Positions 1 to 9,427 of a DNA stretch of 64,000 nt are shown here, in pieces (the first letter of the stretch is position 1; each line of letters begins with the position of its first letter). Position numbers and translations under genes: made by a program. Source of the stretch: Nocardioides iriomotensis. Lineage in GTDB: Bacteria; Actinomycetota; Actinomycetes; Propionibacteriales; Nocardioidaceae. The stretch lies in NCBI RefSeq assembly GCF_004168035.1, contig NZ_SDPU01000021.1, forward strand, positions 186,001-250,000, given 5' to 3'. The notes under the pieces are model-generated. The model was not told where the DNA came from. It was given only the letters and a program-made list of their open reading frames with translations, and ran no database searches.

Positions 1-659
1 AGCAGTTCCTCCGCTCCTTCGGCTACGCGCTGATCGCCACGATCGCCTGCATCTTCCTCGGCTACCCGCTGTCCTACGCGATCGCGTTCAAGGCCGGCCG
101 CTGGAAGAACCTCATGCTGGTGCTGGTGATCGCGCCGTTCTTCACCAGCTTCCTCGTGCGCACGCTGGCGTGGAAGTCGATCCTCTCCGACAACGGCTTG
201 ATCGTGGAGACGCTCAAGACCCTCCAGCTGATTCCCGAGGACGGCCGGCTGCTCGCGACGCCCGTCGCGGTCGTCACCGGCCTGACCTACAACTTCCTGC
301 CGTTCATGGTGCTGCCGCTCTACGCGAGCCTGGAGAAGATCGACCCACGCCTGATCGAGGCCAGCAAGGACCTCTATGCCAGCGGCGTGACGTCGTTCCG
401 CAAGGTGACGCTGCCGCTGTCGGCGCCCGGCCTGGTCGCCGGGACGCTGCTGACGTTCATCCCGGCCGCTGGTGACTACATCAACTCCGAGCTGCTCGGT
501 ACGCCGCAGCAGCGGATGATCGGCAACGTCATCGACAACCTGTTCCTCGTGCAGCTCGACTACCCGGCCGCCGCGGCGAGCTCGGTGCTGCTGATGGTGG
601 CGATCGTCTGCCTCGTCGTTTTCTACGTCCGCCGGGCCGGGACGGAGGACCTGCTCTGA
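1..659 (+). CDS. potB: ABC transporter permease, PotB type (5' end outside window)
   Basis: The reading frame is open from base 3 (QFLRSFGYAL...) to a TGA at 657-659, so about 218 C-terminal residues are present and the start lies upstream of the window. It is a polytopic membrane protein of the binding-protein-dependent permease fold. The cytoplasmic EAA loop that docks on the ATPase is visible as EASKDLYASGVTSFRKV, followed by LPLSAPGL. This matches PotB/PotH-type subunits of spermidine/putrescine importers. The next permease begins on the last base of this stop codon, so the two are probably translationally coupled. The ATPase and the binding protein would be expected upstream. The substrate cannot be read from a permease; polyamine-type catabolic genes downstream make putrescine a reasonable inference. 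Confidence 0.85.
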   Translation, partial: QFLRSFGYALIATIACIFLGYPLSYAIAFKAGRWKNLMLVLVIAPFFTSFLVRTLAWKSILSDNGLIVETLKTLQLIPEDGRLLATPVAVVTGLTYNFLPFMVLPLYASLEKIDPRLIEASKDLYASGVTSFRKVTLPLSAPGLVAGTLLTFIPAAGDYINSELLGTPQQRMIGNVIDNLFLVQLDYPAAAASSVLLMVAIVCLVVFYVRRAGTEDLL

Positions 660-1459
660 TGTCGCGCGTCGGACGCTGGGTCAGCGAGCACGTGGTCATG
701 GTGATCGCGCTGCTGGTGCTCTGCTACATGTTCCTGCCGATCTTCTTCGTGGTGCTGATGTCGTTCAACGCCCCGACGAGCCGGCTCAACTACGAGTTCC
801 AGGCCTTCACCTGGGACAACTGGCTCAACCCGTGCGCGCCGGCCGGGATGTGCGAGTCCGTGGTGAAGAGCATCGAGATCGGCTTCCTCGCCACGGTGTT
901 CGCGACGATCCTCGGCACCCTGGTGGCGTTCGCCCTCGTGCGGCACCGGTTCCGCGGGCGTGCCGGGACGAGCCTGCTGATCTTCCTGCCGATGGCGACG
1001 CCCGAGGTGGTGATGGGCTCGTCGCTGCTGGCCCTGTTCACCACGGCCGGGCTGGCCGGCACGCTGGGCTTCTGGTCGATCCTCGTCGCGCACATCATGT
1101 TCTGCCTGTCGTTCGTGGTCGTGACGGTGAAGGCCCGGCTCGCCGGCCTCGACTCGCGCTTCGAGCAGGCAGCGATGGACCTCTACGCCAACGAGTGGCA
1201 GACGTTCTGGCGGGTGACCTTCCCGCTGGTGTTCCCCGGCATCCTGGCCGCGGCGCTGCTGGCGTTCTCGCTGTCGTTCGACGACTTCATCGTCACGAAC
1301 TTCAACCACGGCAACACGATCACCTTCCCGATGTTCGTGTGGGGCGCCAACCAGCGCGGCATCCCGCCGCAGGTCAACGTGATCGGCACCGTGATGTTCG
1401 CGATCGCCCTCCTGCTCGTGCTCAGTGGGGGAGTCCTGCAGCGGCGCCGCGAGCGATGA
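659..1459 (+). CDS. potC: ABC transporter permease, PotC type
   Basis: A 266-residue inner-membrane protein with about six hydrophobic helices, the first at residues 12-35. The EAA loop (EQAAMDLYANEWQTFWRV) lies near residues 169-186 and contacts the ATP-binding subunit. Length and layout fit PotC/PotI, the second permease of spermidine/putrescine-type importers. The ATG overlaps the stop of the preceding permease by one base (TGATG), and its own TGA overlaps the ATG of the following oxidoreductase, so the three genes form a tightly coupled operon. With the neighbouring permease it would form the transmembrane heterodimer. Substrate specificity is inferred from context only. Confidence 0.88.
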   Translation: MSRVGRWVSEHVVMVIALLVLCYMFLPIFFVVLMSFNAPTSRLNYEFQAFTWDNWLNPCAPAGMCESVVKSIEIGFLATVFATILGTLVAFALVRHRFRGRAGTSLLIFLPMATPEVVMGSSLLALFTTAGLAGTLGFWSILVAHIMFCLSFVVVTVKARLAGLDSRFEQAAMDLYANEWQTFWRVTFPLVFPGILAAALLAFSLSFDDFIVTNFNHGNTITFPMFVWGANQRGIPPQVNVIGTVMFAIALLLVLSGGVLQRRRER

Positions 1460-2856
1460 CCCGGCACACCCACCCGGCGCTCGTCGACGCGGCGCCGGAG
1501 GTGTACTGGCTCGACGACCCGGCCCGCCCCGCGGCGCTCCCCGCGCTCGACCGTGACGGCACGGCCGACCTGGTCGTGGTCGGCGGCGGGTACGCCGGGC
1601 TCTGGACCGCGCTGCGGGCCAAGGAACGCGACCCCGGGCTCGACGTCGTCGTGCTGGAGCAGGACCGCTGCGGCGACCAGGCCAGCGGCCGCAACGGCGG
1701 CTTCGCGTCCGCCAGCCTGACCCACGGGCACGGCAACGGGCTCGCCCGCTGGCCCGAGGAGCTGACCGCGCTCGACCGGCTCGGCGCGGAGAACCTCGAC
1801 GGCATCGGCGCGACGGTCGACCGTTTCGGCATCGACTGCCACTGGGAGCGCACCGGCGAGCTCACGACCGCCGCCGCCGCTCACGAGGTGGACGACCTGG
1901 CCGAGCTGGCCGCGTCGCTCCGGGCAGCGGGTCACGACGTCTCGCTGCTCGACGCCGCGCAGACGCAGGCGCGTGTCGCGAGCCCGACGTACCTCGGCGG
2001 GCTGCTGGAGCCGCACGCCACCGCGATGGTCGAACCGGCCCGGCTGGCCTGGGGACTGCGCGACGCGTGCGTGCAGCTCGGCGTGCGCGTGCACGAGCGC
2101 ACCTCGGTCCGCGCGGTCGACCGGGACGGCGCCGGTCTGCGTGTGCACACCGACTACGGAGAGCTCCGCGCGGCGAAGGTGGTGCTCGCGACCAACGCGT
2201 TCCCGTCGCTGCTGCGCCGGCTGCGGCTCTACACCGTTCCGGTCTACGACTACGCGCTGATGACCGAGCCGCTCTCGCCCGAGCAGCGCGCCGCGGTCGG
2301 CTGGTCCGGCCGCGAGGGGGTCGGCGACGCGTCGAACATGTTCCACTACTACCGCCTCACCCGCGACGACCGGATCCTGTGGGGCGGCTACGACGCGGTC
2401 TACCACTACGCCAGCCGGATCGACCCGCGTCTCGAGCAGTCCGGCCGCACCCACGCGCTGCTGGCGTCGCAGTTCTTCGAGGTGTTCCCGCAGCTCGAGG
2501 GGCTCCGCTTCACGCACCGCTGGGCCGGCGTGATCGACACGTGCACGCGCTTCTCGGCGTTCTACGGGACGGCGTACGACGGCCGCCTCGCCTACGCCCT
2601 CGGCTTCACCGGCCTCGGTGTCGCGGCGACGCGCTTCGCCGCCGACGTCATGCTCGACCTCCTCGGCGGAGCCGACACCGAGCGCACCCGCCTCCGGATG
2701 GTCCGCGAGAAGCCGCTGCCGTTCCCGCCCGAGCCGATCCGCTTCACCGGCGTCCAGCTCACCCGGTGGTCGATGGCGAAGGCCGACCAGAACGCCGGGC
2801 GGCAGAACCTCTGGTTGAAGGCCATGGACAAGGTGGGCCTGGGCTTCGACAGCTGA
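1456..2856 (+). CDS. FAD-dependent amine oxidoreductase (DAO/PuuB-like)
   Basis: A 466-residue flavoprotein of the D-amino-acid-oxidase (DAO) superfamily. The dinucleotide-binding signature VVVGGGYAG sits at residues 40-48, followed by the SGRNGGF segment typical of gamma-glutamylputrescine oxidases and related enzymes. Such enzymes oxidise a primary or secondary amine to an aldehyde with release of ammonia and hydrogen peroxide. The ATG is nested in an ATGA overlap with the PotC-type permease, so uptake and oxidation are co-translated. No glutamate-putrescine ligase gene is visible in the window, so the exact substrate (gamma-glutamylputrescine, free putrescine or another amine) is unresolved. 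The downstream flank is a convergent aldo/keto reductase gene one base away. Confidence 0.82.
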   Translation: MTRHTHPALVDAAPEVYWLDDPARPAALPALDRDGTADLVVVGGGYAGLWTALRAKERDPGLDVVVLEQDRCGDQASGRNGGFASASLTHGHGNGLARWPEELTALDRLGAENLDGIGATVDRFGIDCHWERTGELTTAAAAHEVDDLAELAASLRAAGHDVSLLDAAQTQARVASPTYLGGLLEPHATAMVEPARLAWGLRDACVQLGVRVHERTSVRAVDRDGAGLRVHTDYGELRAAKVVLATNAFPSLLRRLRLYTVPVYDYALMTEPLSPEQRAAVGWSGREGVGDASNMFHYYRLTRDDRILWGGYDAVYHYASRIDPRLEQSGRTHALLASQFFEVFPQLEGLRFTHRWAGVIDTCTRFSAFYGTAYDGRLAYALGFTGLGVAATRFAADVMLDLLGGADTERTRLRMVREKPLPFPPEPIRFTGVQLTRWSMAKADQNAGRQNLWLKAMDKVGLGFDS

Positions 2857-2857
2857 G

Positions 2858-3700
2858 TCAGCCCAGGAGGGCCAGGTCCTCCTCACCGAGCGCGAGGTCG
2901 CCGGCGGCGAGGTTCTCGACCAGGTGGTCCGGGTTGCCCGTGCCGGGGATGGCGAGCACGTGCGCGCCTTGCGCCAGCGTCCACGCCAGCCGTACCTGGG
3001 CCTCGGTGGCGCCGTGGCGCGCGGCGACTGCTCGGACCGCGTCGGTGGTCGCGACCCCGCCGGCCTCGCGGCCCTCCCCGGCCAGCGCGAAGAACGGCAC
3101 GAACGCGATGCCACGCTCGCCGCACGATCGCAGCAGGTCGTCGTTGGCCCGGCCGAAGTCGACGCCGTAGCGGTTCGACACGGCGGCGACCGGTGTCAGC
3201 GTCACCGCCTCGTCGACGAGGGGTGCACGCACGTTGGACAGGCCGATGTGCCGCAGCAGGCCCTCGTCACGCAGCTCGACCAGCACGCCGAGGTGCTCGG
3301 CGATCGAAGGCAGCCCGTGCTGGCGCAGGTAGACGAGATCGAGGTGGTCGCGGCCCAGGTCGCGCAGGTTCTCCAGGACCAGGTCGCGGAGCTGGTCCGG
3401 CCGCGCCATGCCGTCGGCGACGGGGCCGACCTTGGTGGCGATCAGCAGGTCCTCGGGGTATGGCGACAGCGCCTCGCGCAGCATCGCGTTGGCCCAGCCC
3501 AGCGTGCGCATGCCGTTGAAGCCGAGCTCCGGCGCGGGCTGCGACGGGTAGAACGTCGCGGTGTCGATGTGGTTGACGCCCAGCTCGACGACGCGTCGCA
3601 GCAGCGCCAGGACCTCGCCGCGGTCGCCGTACAGCCTCTTGGCCCCGAAGCCGATCCGTCGTACGTCGTGTTCGCCCAGCCGCCACGTCCCGAGAGTCAC
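2858..3700 (-). CDS. Aldo/keto reductase
   Basis: A 280-residue NADPH-dependent oxidoreductase with the TIM-barrel aldo/keto reductase fold. The catalytic tetrad can be placed: D46 and Y51 in HIDTATFYP, K90 in IATKVGP and H128 in LRQHGLP. The C-terminal segment IPGTGNPDHLVENLAA is the usual phosphate-binding motif of the family. Translation starts at GTG 3700. A TAGCCT -10 box at 3707-3712 lies six bases upstream of that GTG, so the mRNA is probably leaderless. The gene converges on the amine oxidoreductase and diverges from the DUF222-HNH gene. The substrate is unknown. Confidence 0.88.
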   Translation of the reverse strand: MTLGTWRLGEHDVRRIGFGAKRLYGDRGEVLALLRRVVELGVNHIDTATFYPSQPAPELGFNGMRTLGWANAMLREALSPYPEDLLIATKVGPVADGMARPDQLRDLVLENLRDLGRDHLDLVYLRQHGLPSIAEHLGVLVELRDEGLLRHIGLSNVRAPLVDEAVTLTPVAAVSNRYGVDFGRANDDLLRSCGERGIAFVPFFALAGEGREAGGVATTDAVRAVAARHGATEAQVRLAWTLAQGAHVLAIPGTGNPDHLVENLAAGDLALGEEDLALLG

Positions 3701-3751
3701 CCGGCGAGGCTACGACACCGAAACTGTCGGTCCTCGATGATCGAATGAGTC

Positions 3752-5032
3752 ATGGCAGCGCACCCGGCACCCGAGCAGGCGGACTCTCCCGCCGCGGTGC
3801 TGGCTGCCGTCCGGTCGGCGCGTGAGGTTGCTGACCGTGAGGAAGCCCGGATCCTGGCCCTCGCCGTGGACTGGGCTGCGATGCACTCGACCGACCGGCC
3901 GGTTCTCCTGGCCGGAGCCGGGACACCTGAGGTGGACGAGTTCTGTGTCGCGGAGCTCGCCTCGGCCTTGCGGATCAGCACCGACGCCGGCCGGTCGTTG
4001 CTGGCCGAGGCGGTCGAGCTCGCGCATCGGCTACCGCAGACCTGGCGGCGGGTCCGGGCCGGTGAGCTGCCCGCGTGGCGTGCCCGGCGGGTCGCCCGTT
4101 CCACGATCGTCCTGCCCCGTGAGGGTGCCGCCTTTGTGGACCGGCAGGTCGCGCCGTTCGCGCACAGGGTCGGGCTCGCGCAGCTGGACCGGTTGGTCGA
4201 GGAGGCGCTGGTCCGGTTCGAGCCCGACCTCGCCGACGCCCGCCGCCGCGCGGCCGCCGACGGCCGGCACGTCACGGTGCACACCGACCAGGTCGGCTAC
4301 GACGGCACCGTCCACGTCGAGGGCGACCTCGACCTCGCCGACGCGCTCGACCTCGACGCCGCCCTGATCACCGGCGCGGCTCGGTTGGCCGACCTGGGCT
4401 GCACGGACTCGCTCGACGCGCGTCGCGCGCACGCGCTCGGAGAGCTCGCCCGCGGCACCGACCCGACGCTGCCGCTGCCCGGCCGTGAGGTCGTACTGCA
4501 CGTCCACGTGACCGACGGAGCGCTCACCGACTGCGACGCTTCAGGACCTCACCTGGCCCGGGTCGAGAACACCCGTTCCTTCGTCGACGCCGAGCAGGTC
4601 CGCACCTGGTGCGGCACCCCTGGCACCACCGTCACCGTCCGGCCGGTGCTCGACCTCGACGAGCACCTGTCCGGCACGGCCTACGAGACCCCGGACCGGC
4701 TCGCCGAACAGGCCACCCACGTCGACGGCACCTGCGTGTTCCCGTGGTGCTCGCGGCCGGCGCGGTCGGCCGACTGCGACCACGTCCACCCGCATGCCGA
4801 GGGCGGGACCACCTGCTCGTGCAACATCGCCCGTCTTTGCCGGCGCCACCACCGCCTCAAGACCCACACCGCCTGGCACTACACGGTGCTCGAACGCGGC
4901 AGCTACCTGTGGACCAGCCCGCACGGACTCAGGTTGCTCCGCGACCGCACCGGCACCACCGACGTCACCCGCCCGGATCGCCTCGACCGCGGATTCGGCA
5001 GCGGACACCTCCTACTCGTCCCCGACCCGTAG
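3752..5032 (+). CDS. DUF222 / HNH endonuclease-domain protein (13E12-type), copy 1
   Basis: A 426-residue protein with an N-terminal helical DUF222 domain (about residues 10-290) and a C-terminal HNH-type zinc/nuclease module. The module has CVFPWC, then CDHVHPHAEGG, CSCNIARLC and RRHHRLKTH, which provide the paired cysteines and the catalytic histidines. The family is abundant in actinobacteria (13E12 repeat proteins of mycobacteria) and its role is not settled. A close paralogue lies inverted at 22754-23992; the two share long identical blocks such as ALRISTDAGRSLL and LGCTDSLD, plus similar flanks outside the coding sequence. This copy has about 17 more residues near residues 45-62. An ACTGTCGGT element at 3723-3731 is also found upstream of the second copy. 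No cognate mobile element is seen. Confidence 0.9.
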   Translation: MAAHPAPEQADSPAAVLAAVRSAREVADREEARILALAVDWAAMHSTDRPVLLAGAGTPEVDEFCVAELASALRISTDAGRSLLAEAVELAHRLPQTWRRVRAGELPAWRARRVARSTIVLPREGAAFVDRQVAPFAHRVGLAQLDRLVEEALVRFEPDLADARRRAAADGRHVTVHTDQVGYDGTVHVEGDLDLADALDLDAALITGAARLADLGCTDSLDARRAHALGELARGTDPTLPLPGREVVLHVHVTDGALTDCDASGPHLARVENTRSFVDAEQVRTWCGTPGTTVTVRPVLDLDEHLSGTAYETPDRLAEQATHVDGTCVFPWCSRPARSADCDHVHPHAEGGTTCSCNIARLCRRHHRLKTHTAWHYTVLERGSYLWTSPHGLRLLRDRTGTTDVTRPDRLDRGFGSGHLLLVPDP

Positions 5033-5048
5033 CCACCACGCCCCCGCA

Positions 5049-5065
5049 CCCCGCCACGGGCGGGG
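5049..5065. terminator. GC hairpin between convergent genes
   Basis: CCCCGCC (5049-5055) pairs perfectly with GGCGGGG (5059-5065) around an ACG loop, 17 bases after the DUF222-HNH stop codon. No T-tract follows. A similar hairpin sits at the same place behind the second DUF222-HNH copy, so it may travel with the gene. Confidence 0.5.
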
Positions 5066-5241
5066 CCGTCGGCATGCGTGGTCGACGTCGCCGGGTGACT
5101 GAGCCGGGTTTCAGAGCCGGGACCCAGTGATGACCGTCGTCCAACGCGCGCGAGGTGCGCCGGCGGTTCCCACCGTGACGGCATACAAGTGGCCGGGCCC
5201 AGCCCCAGCGGCGATCCGAACCCGGGCGAATGCAGCGACGG

Positions 5242-6201
5242 TCACCGACCGACGGTCAGCCGGCCGGCGGCAGTGAGCACACGCAGTGCGTTGAGCGTGA
5301 CCATCAGGTTGGGTTGGCCGGCGCTTCCCCAGTCGACCACCTCGGGTGTGGTCCTGCTGTCGGCGGCGCGCCACCACTGTGCCTGCGCGTTCCACCTGCC
5401 GTCGGGTCGGCGTTTGCGCTCGAGAACGTCCAGTGCATCGGCGGCCCGAGGGTCGGTGCAGCGATCGCCCCGGGTGATGACGAGCAAGGCCGTGAGCACG
5501 TCGTAGTGCCAGTACGACGGGTACGGCGTCGACAGCCAGCGCGCGTTGATCGGCTCGCCCGTCCCACCGCGGCGGAACACCCGATGCTGGAGGAACAGCT
5601 CGACGGCGCGCGCCGCGGCTTCCCGGGCCCCCGTATGCCCGGTCGCCGCGGCGTACTCCTGCAGGCCCCAGGCGGTGCGCAGCGACTCGTGGAACGACGA
5701 GCGGTGTCCGTCGGCCCGGTGGTCGCAGTTCCAGCCGCCGTCCGGCCACTGCCAGGAGATGATCGCCTCGGCCAGCCGCTCCGTGCGGTGGTCCGAGGCG
5801 AGTCCCAGCCGCGTGCACGCGCCGAGCGCGTTGCCGTGGATGCTCGCGTGCGAGCGAGGCAGGCCGTCCACCTCGCGCGGGGGATGCCTCAGGCTGTCGA
5901 CGATCCACGCCAGGACATGCTCGGCGGCGGCAGCCACGCGGGGCTCGTCCTCCGGCACGGACAGCTCCGCCAGCGACACCGACCGCCAGTGCACGCCGGT
6001 CCACTTGCGGTAGGGGTCGGCACCGAACCCGCCGTCGGCCAGCTGCCCGGCCAGCAACGCCGTGACCCACGGTCCGGCCAGCACCGCGGCCGGGTCGGGC
6101 AGGGCGTTCTCGCGGAGCAGGTCTCGCCGCGTGAGGTGAGCCACCGCCGGTTCGTCCGCCGCCAGCAGCCAGCTCACCGCGCTCGTGGTTCGCTCATCCA
6201 C
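5242..6201 (-). CDS. Squalene-cyclase/prenyltransferase-like repeat protein
   Basis: A 319-residue soluble protein with an alpha/alpha-barrel repeat character. The segment QWPDGGWNCDHRADGHRSSFHESL resembles a QW-type repeat of prenyltransferase and squalene-cyclase proteins, and GQLADGGFG and RRPDGRWNAQAQW look like further degenerate repeats. No DDTAE-type catalytic motif of a true squalene-hopene cyclase is present and the length is about half of such an enzyme, so a cyclase function is unlikely. The reading frame starts with GTG at 6201 (VDERTTSAV). It lies 29 bases downstream of the aminotransferase in the same direction and may be co-transcribed. The function is unknown. Confidence 0.7.
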   Translation of the reverse strand: MDERTTSAVSWLLAADEPAVAHLTRRDLLRENALPDPAAVLAGPWVTALLAGQLADGGFGADPYRKWTGVHWRSVSLAELSVPEDEPRVAAAAEHVLAWIVDSLRHPPREVDGLPRSHASIHGNALGACTRLGLASDHRTERLAEAIISWQWPDGGWNCDHRADGHRSSFHESLRTAWGLQEYAAATGHTGAREAAARAVELFLQHRVFRRGGTGEPINARWLSTPYPSYWHYDVLTALLVITRGDRCTDPRAADALDVLERKRRPDGRWNAQAQWWRAADSRTTPEVVDWGSAGQPNLMVTLNALRVLTAAGRLTVGR

Positions 6202-6230
6202 CTGCGGAGGATCTCACCCCGGCCGGCAGC

Positions 6231-7631
6231 TCAGAGGAGGTCGACGGCGCGGGAGAGCACGTCGCGCAGCTTCTGCTCCATCTCGTCGAAGTGCGCCTGG
6301 TCGCAGATCAGCGGCGGGGCGAGCTGCACGACCGGGTCGCCGCGGTCGTCGGCCCGGCAGTAGAGACCGGCGTCGTAGAGCGCCTTCGAGAGGAAGCCGC
6401 GCAGCAGCTTCTCGGACTCCGCCTCGTTGAACGTCTCCCGGGTGGCCTTGTCCTTCACGAGCTCGATGCCGTAGAAGAACCCGTCGCCGCGGACGTCGCC
6501 GACGATCGGCAGGTCGTAGAGCTTCTCGAGGGTGGCGCGGAAGGCGCCTTCGTTCTCGCGGACCCGCTTGTTGATGCCTTCGTTCTCGAACGCGTCGAGG
6601 TTGGCCAGTGCGACGGCGGTCGAGACCGGGTGGCCGCCGAACGTGTAGCCGTGCAGGAACGTCGTCGTGCCGTGGCGGAAGGGCTCCATCAGCTCATCGG
6701 TGGCGATCATGCCGCCCAGCGGCGCGTAGCCGGAGGTGACGCCCTTGGCGAACGTGATCATGTCGGGCTGGTAGTCGTAGCGCTCGGCGCCGAAGTAGTG
6801 GCCGAGCCGGCCGAACGCGCAGATCACCTCGTCGGAGACGAGGAGTACGTCGTACTCGTCGCAGATCTCACGGACCCGCTGGAAGTAGCCCGGCGGCGGC
6901 GGGAAGCAGCCGCCGGAGTTCTGCACCGGCTCGAGGAACACCGCGGCCACGGTGTCGGGGCCTTCGTTCTCGATCGCGACCGCGATCTGGTCGGCCGCCC
7001 AGCGCCCGAACGCCTCGGGGTCGGCGTTGCCGTCGGTGTGCGGCAGGAACTCGGGAGCGCGGTAGATGTTGGTGTTGGGCACCCGGAACGTCGACGGCAC
7101 GAGCGGCTCGAACGGCGCCTTCATCGGCGGCAGGCCGGTGATCGACAGGGCGCCCTGCGGCGTGCCGTGGTAGGCGATCGCGCGGGAGATGACCTTGTGC
7201 TTGGTGGGCCGCCCGGTGAGCTTGAAGTACTGCTTCGCGAGCTTCCACGCGGTCTCGACGGCCTCGCCGCCGCCGGTGGTGAAGAAGACCTTGTTGAGGT
7301 CCCCCGGGGCGTAGCCGGCGATCCGCTCGGCGAGCTCGATCGCGTTGGGGTGGGCGTAGGACCAGAGCGGGAAGAACGCCAGCTCCTTGGCCTGGCGGGC
7401 CGCGGCCTCGGCGAGGTCCTCGCGGCCGTGGCCGAGCTGGCTGACGAAGAGGCCGGCGAGCGCGTCGAGGTACTTGGTGCCCTTCGCGTCCCAGATGTAG
7501 GCGCCCTCGCCCCGGACGATGATCGGCACGTCGGCCTTCTCGTAGCTCGAGTGCCGGGTGAAGTGCATCCAGAGGTGCTCGCGCGCGGAGCGCTGGAGGT
7601 CGCCGTAGGTCTCGTCGTCCATGGGGACCAT
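6231..7631 (-). CDS. Class III aminotransferase (putrescine/diamine-pyruvate type)
   Basis: A PLP enzyme of about 466 residues of the class III aminotransferase family (fold type I). DEVICAFGRLGHYFG holds the PLP-contacting aspartate and ITFAKGVTSGYAPLGG the Schiff-base lysine; YHGTPQGALS is also typical. Overall layout resembles SpuC-type putrescine-pyruvate aminotransferases and beta-alanine-pyruvate aminotransferases. ATG 7631 (MVPMDDE) was taken as the start; an upstream TTG at 7658 and the ATG at 7622 are alternatives, and none has a strong ribosome-binding site. The gene is divergent from an amidohydrolase. With the aldehyde dehydrogenase 2 kb away it could convert putrescine to 4-aminobutyraldehyde; that pairing is inferred. 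Confidence 0.87.
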   Translation of the reverse strand: MVPMDDETYGDLQRSAREHLWMHFTRHSSYEKADVPIIVRGEGAYIWDAKGTKYLDALAGLFVSQLGHGREDLAEAAARQAKELAFFPLWSYAHPNAIELAERIAGYAPGDLNKVFFTTGGGEAVETAWKLAKQYFKLTGRPTKHKVISRAIAYHGTPQGALSITGLPPMKAPFEPLVPSTFRVPNTNIYRAPEFLPHTDGNADPEAFGRWAADQIAVAIENEGPDTVAAVFLEPVQNSGGCFPPPPGYFQRVREICDEYDVLLVSDEVICAFGRLGHYFGAERYDYQPDMITFAKGVTSGYAPLGGMIATDELMEPFRHGTTTFLHGYTFGGHPVSTAVALANLDAFENEGINKRVRENEGAFRATLEKLYDLPIVGDVRGDGFFYGIELVKDKATRETFNEAESEKLLRGFLSKALYDAGLYCRADDRGDPVVQLAPPLICDQAHFDEMEQKLRDVLSRAVDLL

Positions 7632-7777
7632 CGTGCCGAGCGCCTGTGTCGAATGCAAGTGAACTGCAAGGGATTCCGTGGCGCAGGAGCGGCTAGATTG
7701 TCCAAGTCGTGATCTTCTGGCCGTTGCAGGTGCGGATTCCGTCGCGACGGCCGGATGAGCGTGAACAGGAGGGGCCG

Positions 7778-9427
7778 ATGGGTCGAGAGGTGCTGGTGCT
7801 GCGCGGGGGAGCGGCCTTCGACGGCCACGCGTACCGCCCCGGCCACGGGGTCGTCGTCGCCGACGGGCGCGTGCGCGCGCTCGCGTCCGAGGGTGAGCTC
7901 GGGTCGTACGTCGGTGCCGGCGAGCGGGCCGAGGAGGTCGACCTCGCCGGCGGTCTCGTGCTGCCGGGGTTCCAGGACGCCCACGTGCACCCGGTGCAGG
8001 GCGGCCTGCTCCGGCTGCGCTGCGACCTCGCCGACCTGGACACGCGCGAGGACTACCTCGACGCGGTCGGTGCCTACGCCGCGGCGCACCCCGACCTGGC
8101 CTGGGTGGTCGGGGGCGGCTGGACCATGTCCGTCTTCGGTACGGCGGGGCCGCGGGCCGACGACCTGTCGGCGGTCGTGCCGGACCGGCCGGTCGTGCTG
8201 GTCAACCGCGACCACCACGGCACCTGGGTCAACCGCCGCGTCCTGGAGCTGGCCGGCATCGACCGGCACACGCCGGACCCGGCCGACGGCCGGATCGAGC
8301 GCGACGCGGGCGGCGAGCCGACCGGGATGCTGCACGAGGGCGCGATGCACCTCGTCGACCACCTCGTGCCGCCGACCTCCGAGGACGACTACTACGCCGG
8401 GCTGCTGGAGGCGCAGGCCTACCTCCATGCGTGCGGGATCACCGCCTGGCAGGACGCCATCCTCGGCGACTACGCCGGCGGGGCCGACGCCTCGCCGGCC
8501 TACCTGCGGGCCGTCGAGGCGGGCACCCTGACCGCGCGCGTCCGCGGCGCGCTGTGGTGGCGGCGCGACCGGGGCGAGGAGCAGGTCGAGGACCTCCTCG
8601 CGCGGCGCGAGCGCTACACGCGCGGCCGTCTGGTCGCCGGCTCGGTCAAGGTGATGCAGGACGGCATCGCCGAGAACTTCACGGCCGGCATGACCACGCC
8701 GTACCTCGACGGATGCGGGCACGACACCGCCAACTTCGGGCTCTCCTTCGTCGACCCCGTCGCCCTGCGCGCCCACGTGACGCGCCTGGACGCCGAGGGT
8801 TTCCAGGTGCACGTCCACGCGATCGGCGACCGCGCCGCGCGGGAGGCGCTCGACGCGTTCGAGGCCGCCCGCGCCGCCAACGGGCCGCGCGGCAACCGGC
8901 ACCACGTCGCGCACCTGCAGGTCGTGCACCCCGACGACGTGCCGCGCTTCGCCGCGCTCGAGGTCACCGCCAACCTGCAGCCGCTGTGGGCGCACCTCGA
9001 CGACCAGATGGTCGAGATGACGATCCCGTTCCTCGGCGACGAGCGCAGCGGCTGGCAGTACCCGTTCGGCGACCTCGCCCGCGCCGGCGCCTCCCTCGCG
9101 GCCGGCAGCGACTGGCCGGTGACCACGCCCGACCCGCTCGCCGCGATCCACGTCGCGGTCAACCGGTGGGCCTACGGCGAGAGCGGCCGCGCGGGCACGG
9201 AGCCGTTCCTGCCGGAGCAGGCGCTGACCCTCGCGCAGGCGTTCGCGGCGTACACGAGCGGGTCGGCGCGCACCAACCACCACGACGACACCGGCACGCT
9301 GGCGCCGGGCCGGCTCGCGGACCTCGCGGTGCTCGACCGGGACCCGTTCGCGGGCGACCCGGCGGAGATCGGGGCGACCCGGGTGCGCGCGACGTACGTG
9401 GACGGGGTGCGCGTCTTCGGCGACTGA
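7778..9427 (+). CDS. YtcJ-like metal-dependent amidohydrolase
   Basis: A 549-residue member of the amidohydrolase superfamily, close in layout to YtcJ. The first metal-binding motif is DAHVHPVQGG near the N-terminus, and HVHAIGDRAAREAL and GSDWPVTTPDPL supply later histidine and aspartate ligands. A C-terminal segment (TGTLAPGRLADLAVLDRDP) closes the beta-sandwich domain. ATG 7778 follows a strong AGGAGGGG ribosome-binding site at 7768-7775. A GATTCCGT sequence at 7672-7679 and a TAGATT -10-like box at 7694-7699 precede the gene; a similar GATTCCGT box precedes the aldehyde dehydrogenase. The substrate is not predictable. The position between two amine-catabolism genes hints at an amide or N-formyl substrate, which is speculative. 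Confidence 0.85.
   Translation: MGREVLVLRGGAAFDGHAYRPGHGVVVADGRVRALASEGELGSYVGAGERAEEVDLAGGLVLPGFQDAHVHPVQGGLLRLRCDLADLDTREDYLDAVGAYAAAHPDLAWVVGGGWTMSVFGTAGPRADDLSAVVPDRPVVLVNRDHHGTWVNRRVLELAGIDRHTPDPADGRIERDAGGEPTGMLHEGAMHLVDHLVPPTSEDDYYAGLLEAQAYLHACGITAWQDAILGDYAGGADASPAYLRAVEAGTLTARVRGALWWRRDRGEEQVEDLLARRERYTRGRLVAGSVKVMQDGIAENFTAGMTTPYLDGCGHDTANFGLSFVDPVALRAHVTRLDAEGFQVHVHAIGDRAAREALDAFEAARAANGPRGNRHHVAHLQVVHPDDVPRFAALEVTANLQPLWAHLDDQMVEMTIPFLGDERSGWQYPFGDLARAGASLAAGSDWPVTTPDPLAAIHVAVNRWAYGESGRAGTEPFLPEQALTLAQAFAAYTSGSARTNHHDDTGTLAPGRLADLAVLDRDPFAGDPAEIGATRVRATYVDGVRVFGD

Noticed and set aside
3752-5032. Transposon or homing endonuclease with defined ends
   Set aside because: The DUF222-HNH genes lack inverted terminal repeats or target duplications visible to eye; only flank similarity was seen, and it is reported as a finding.
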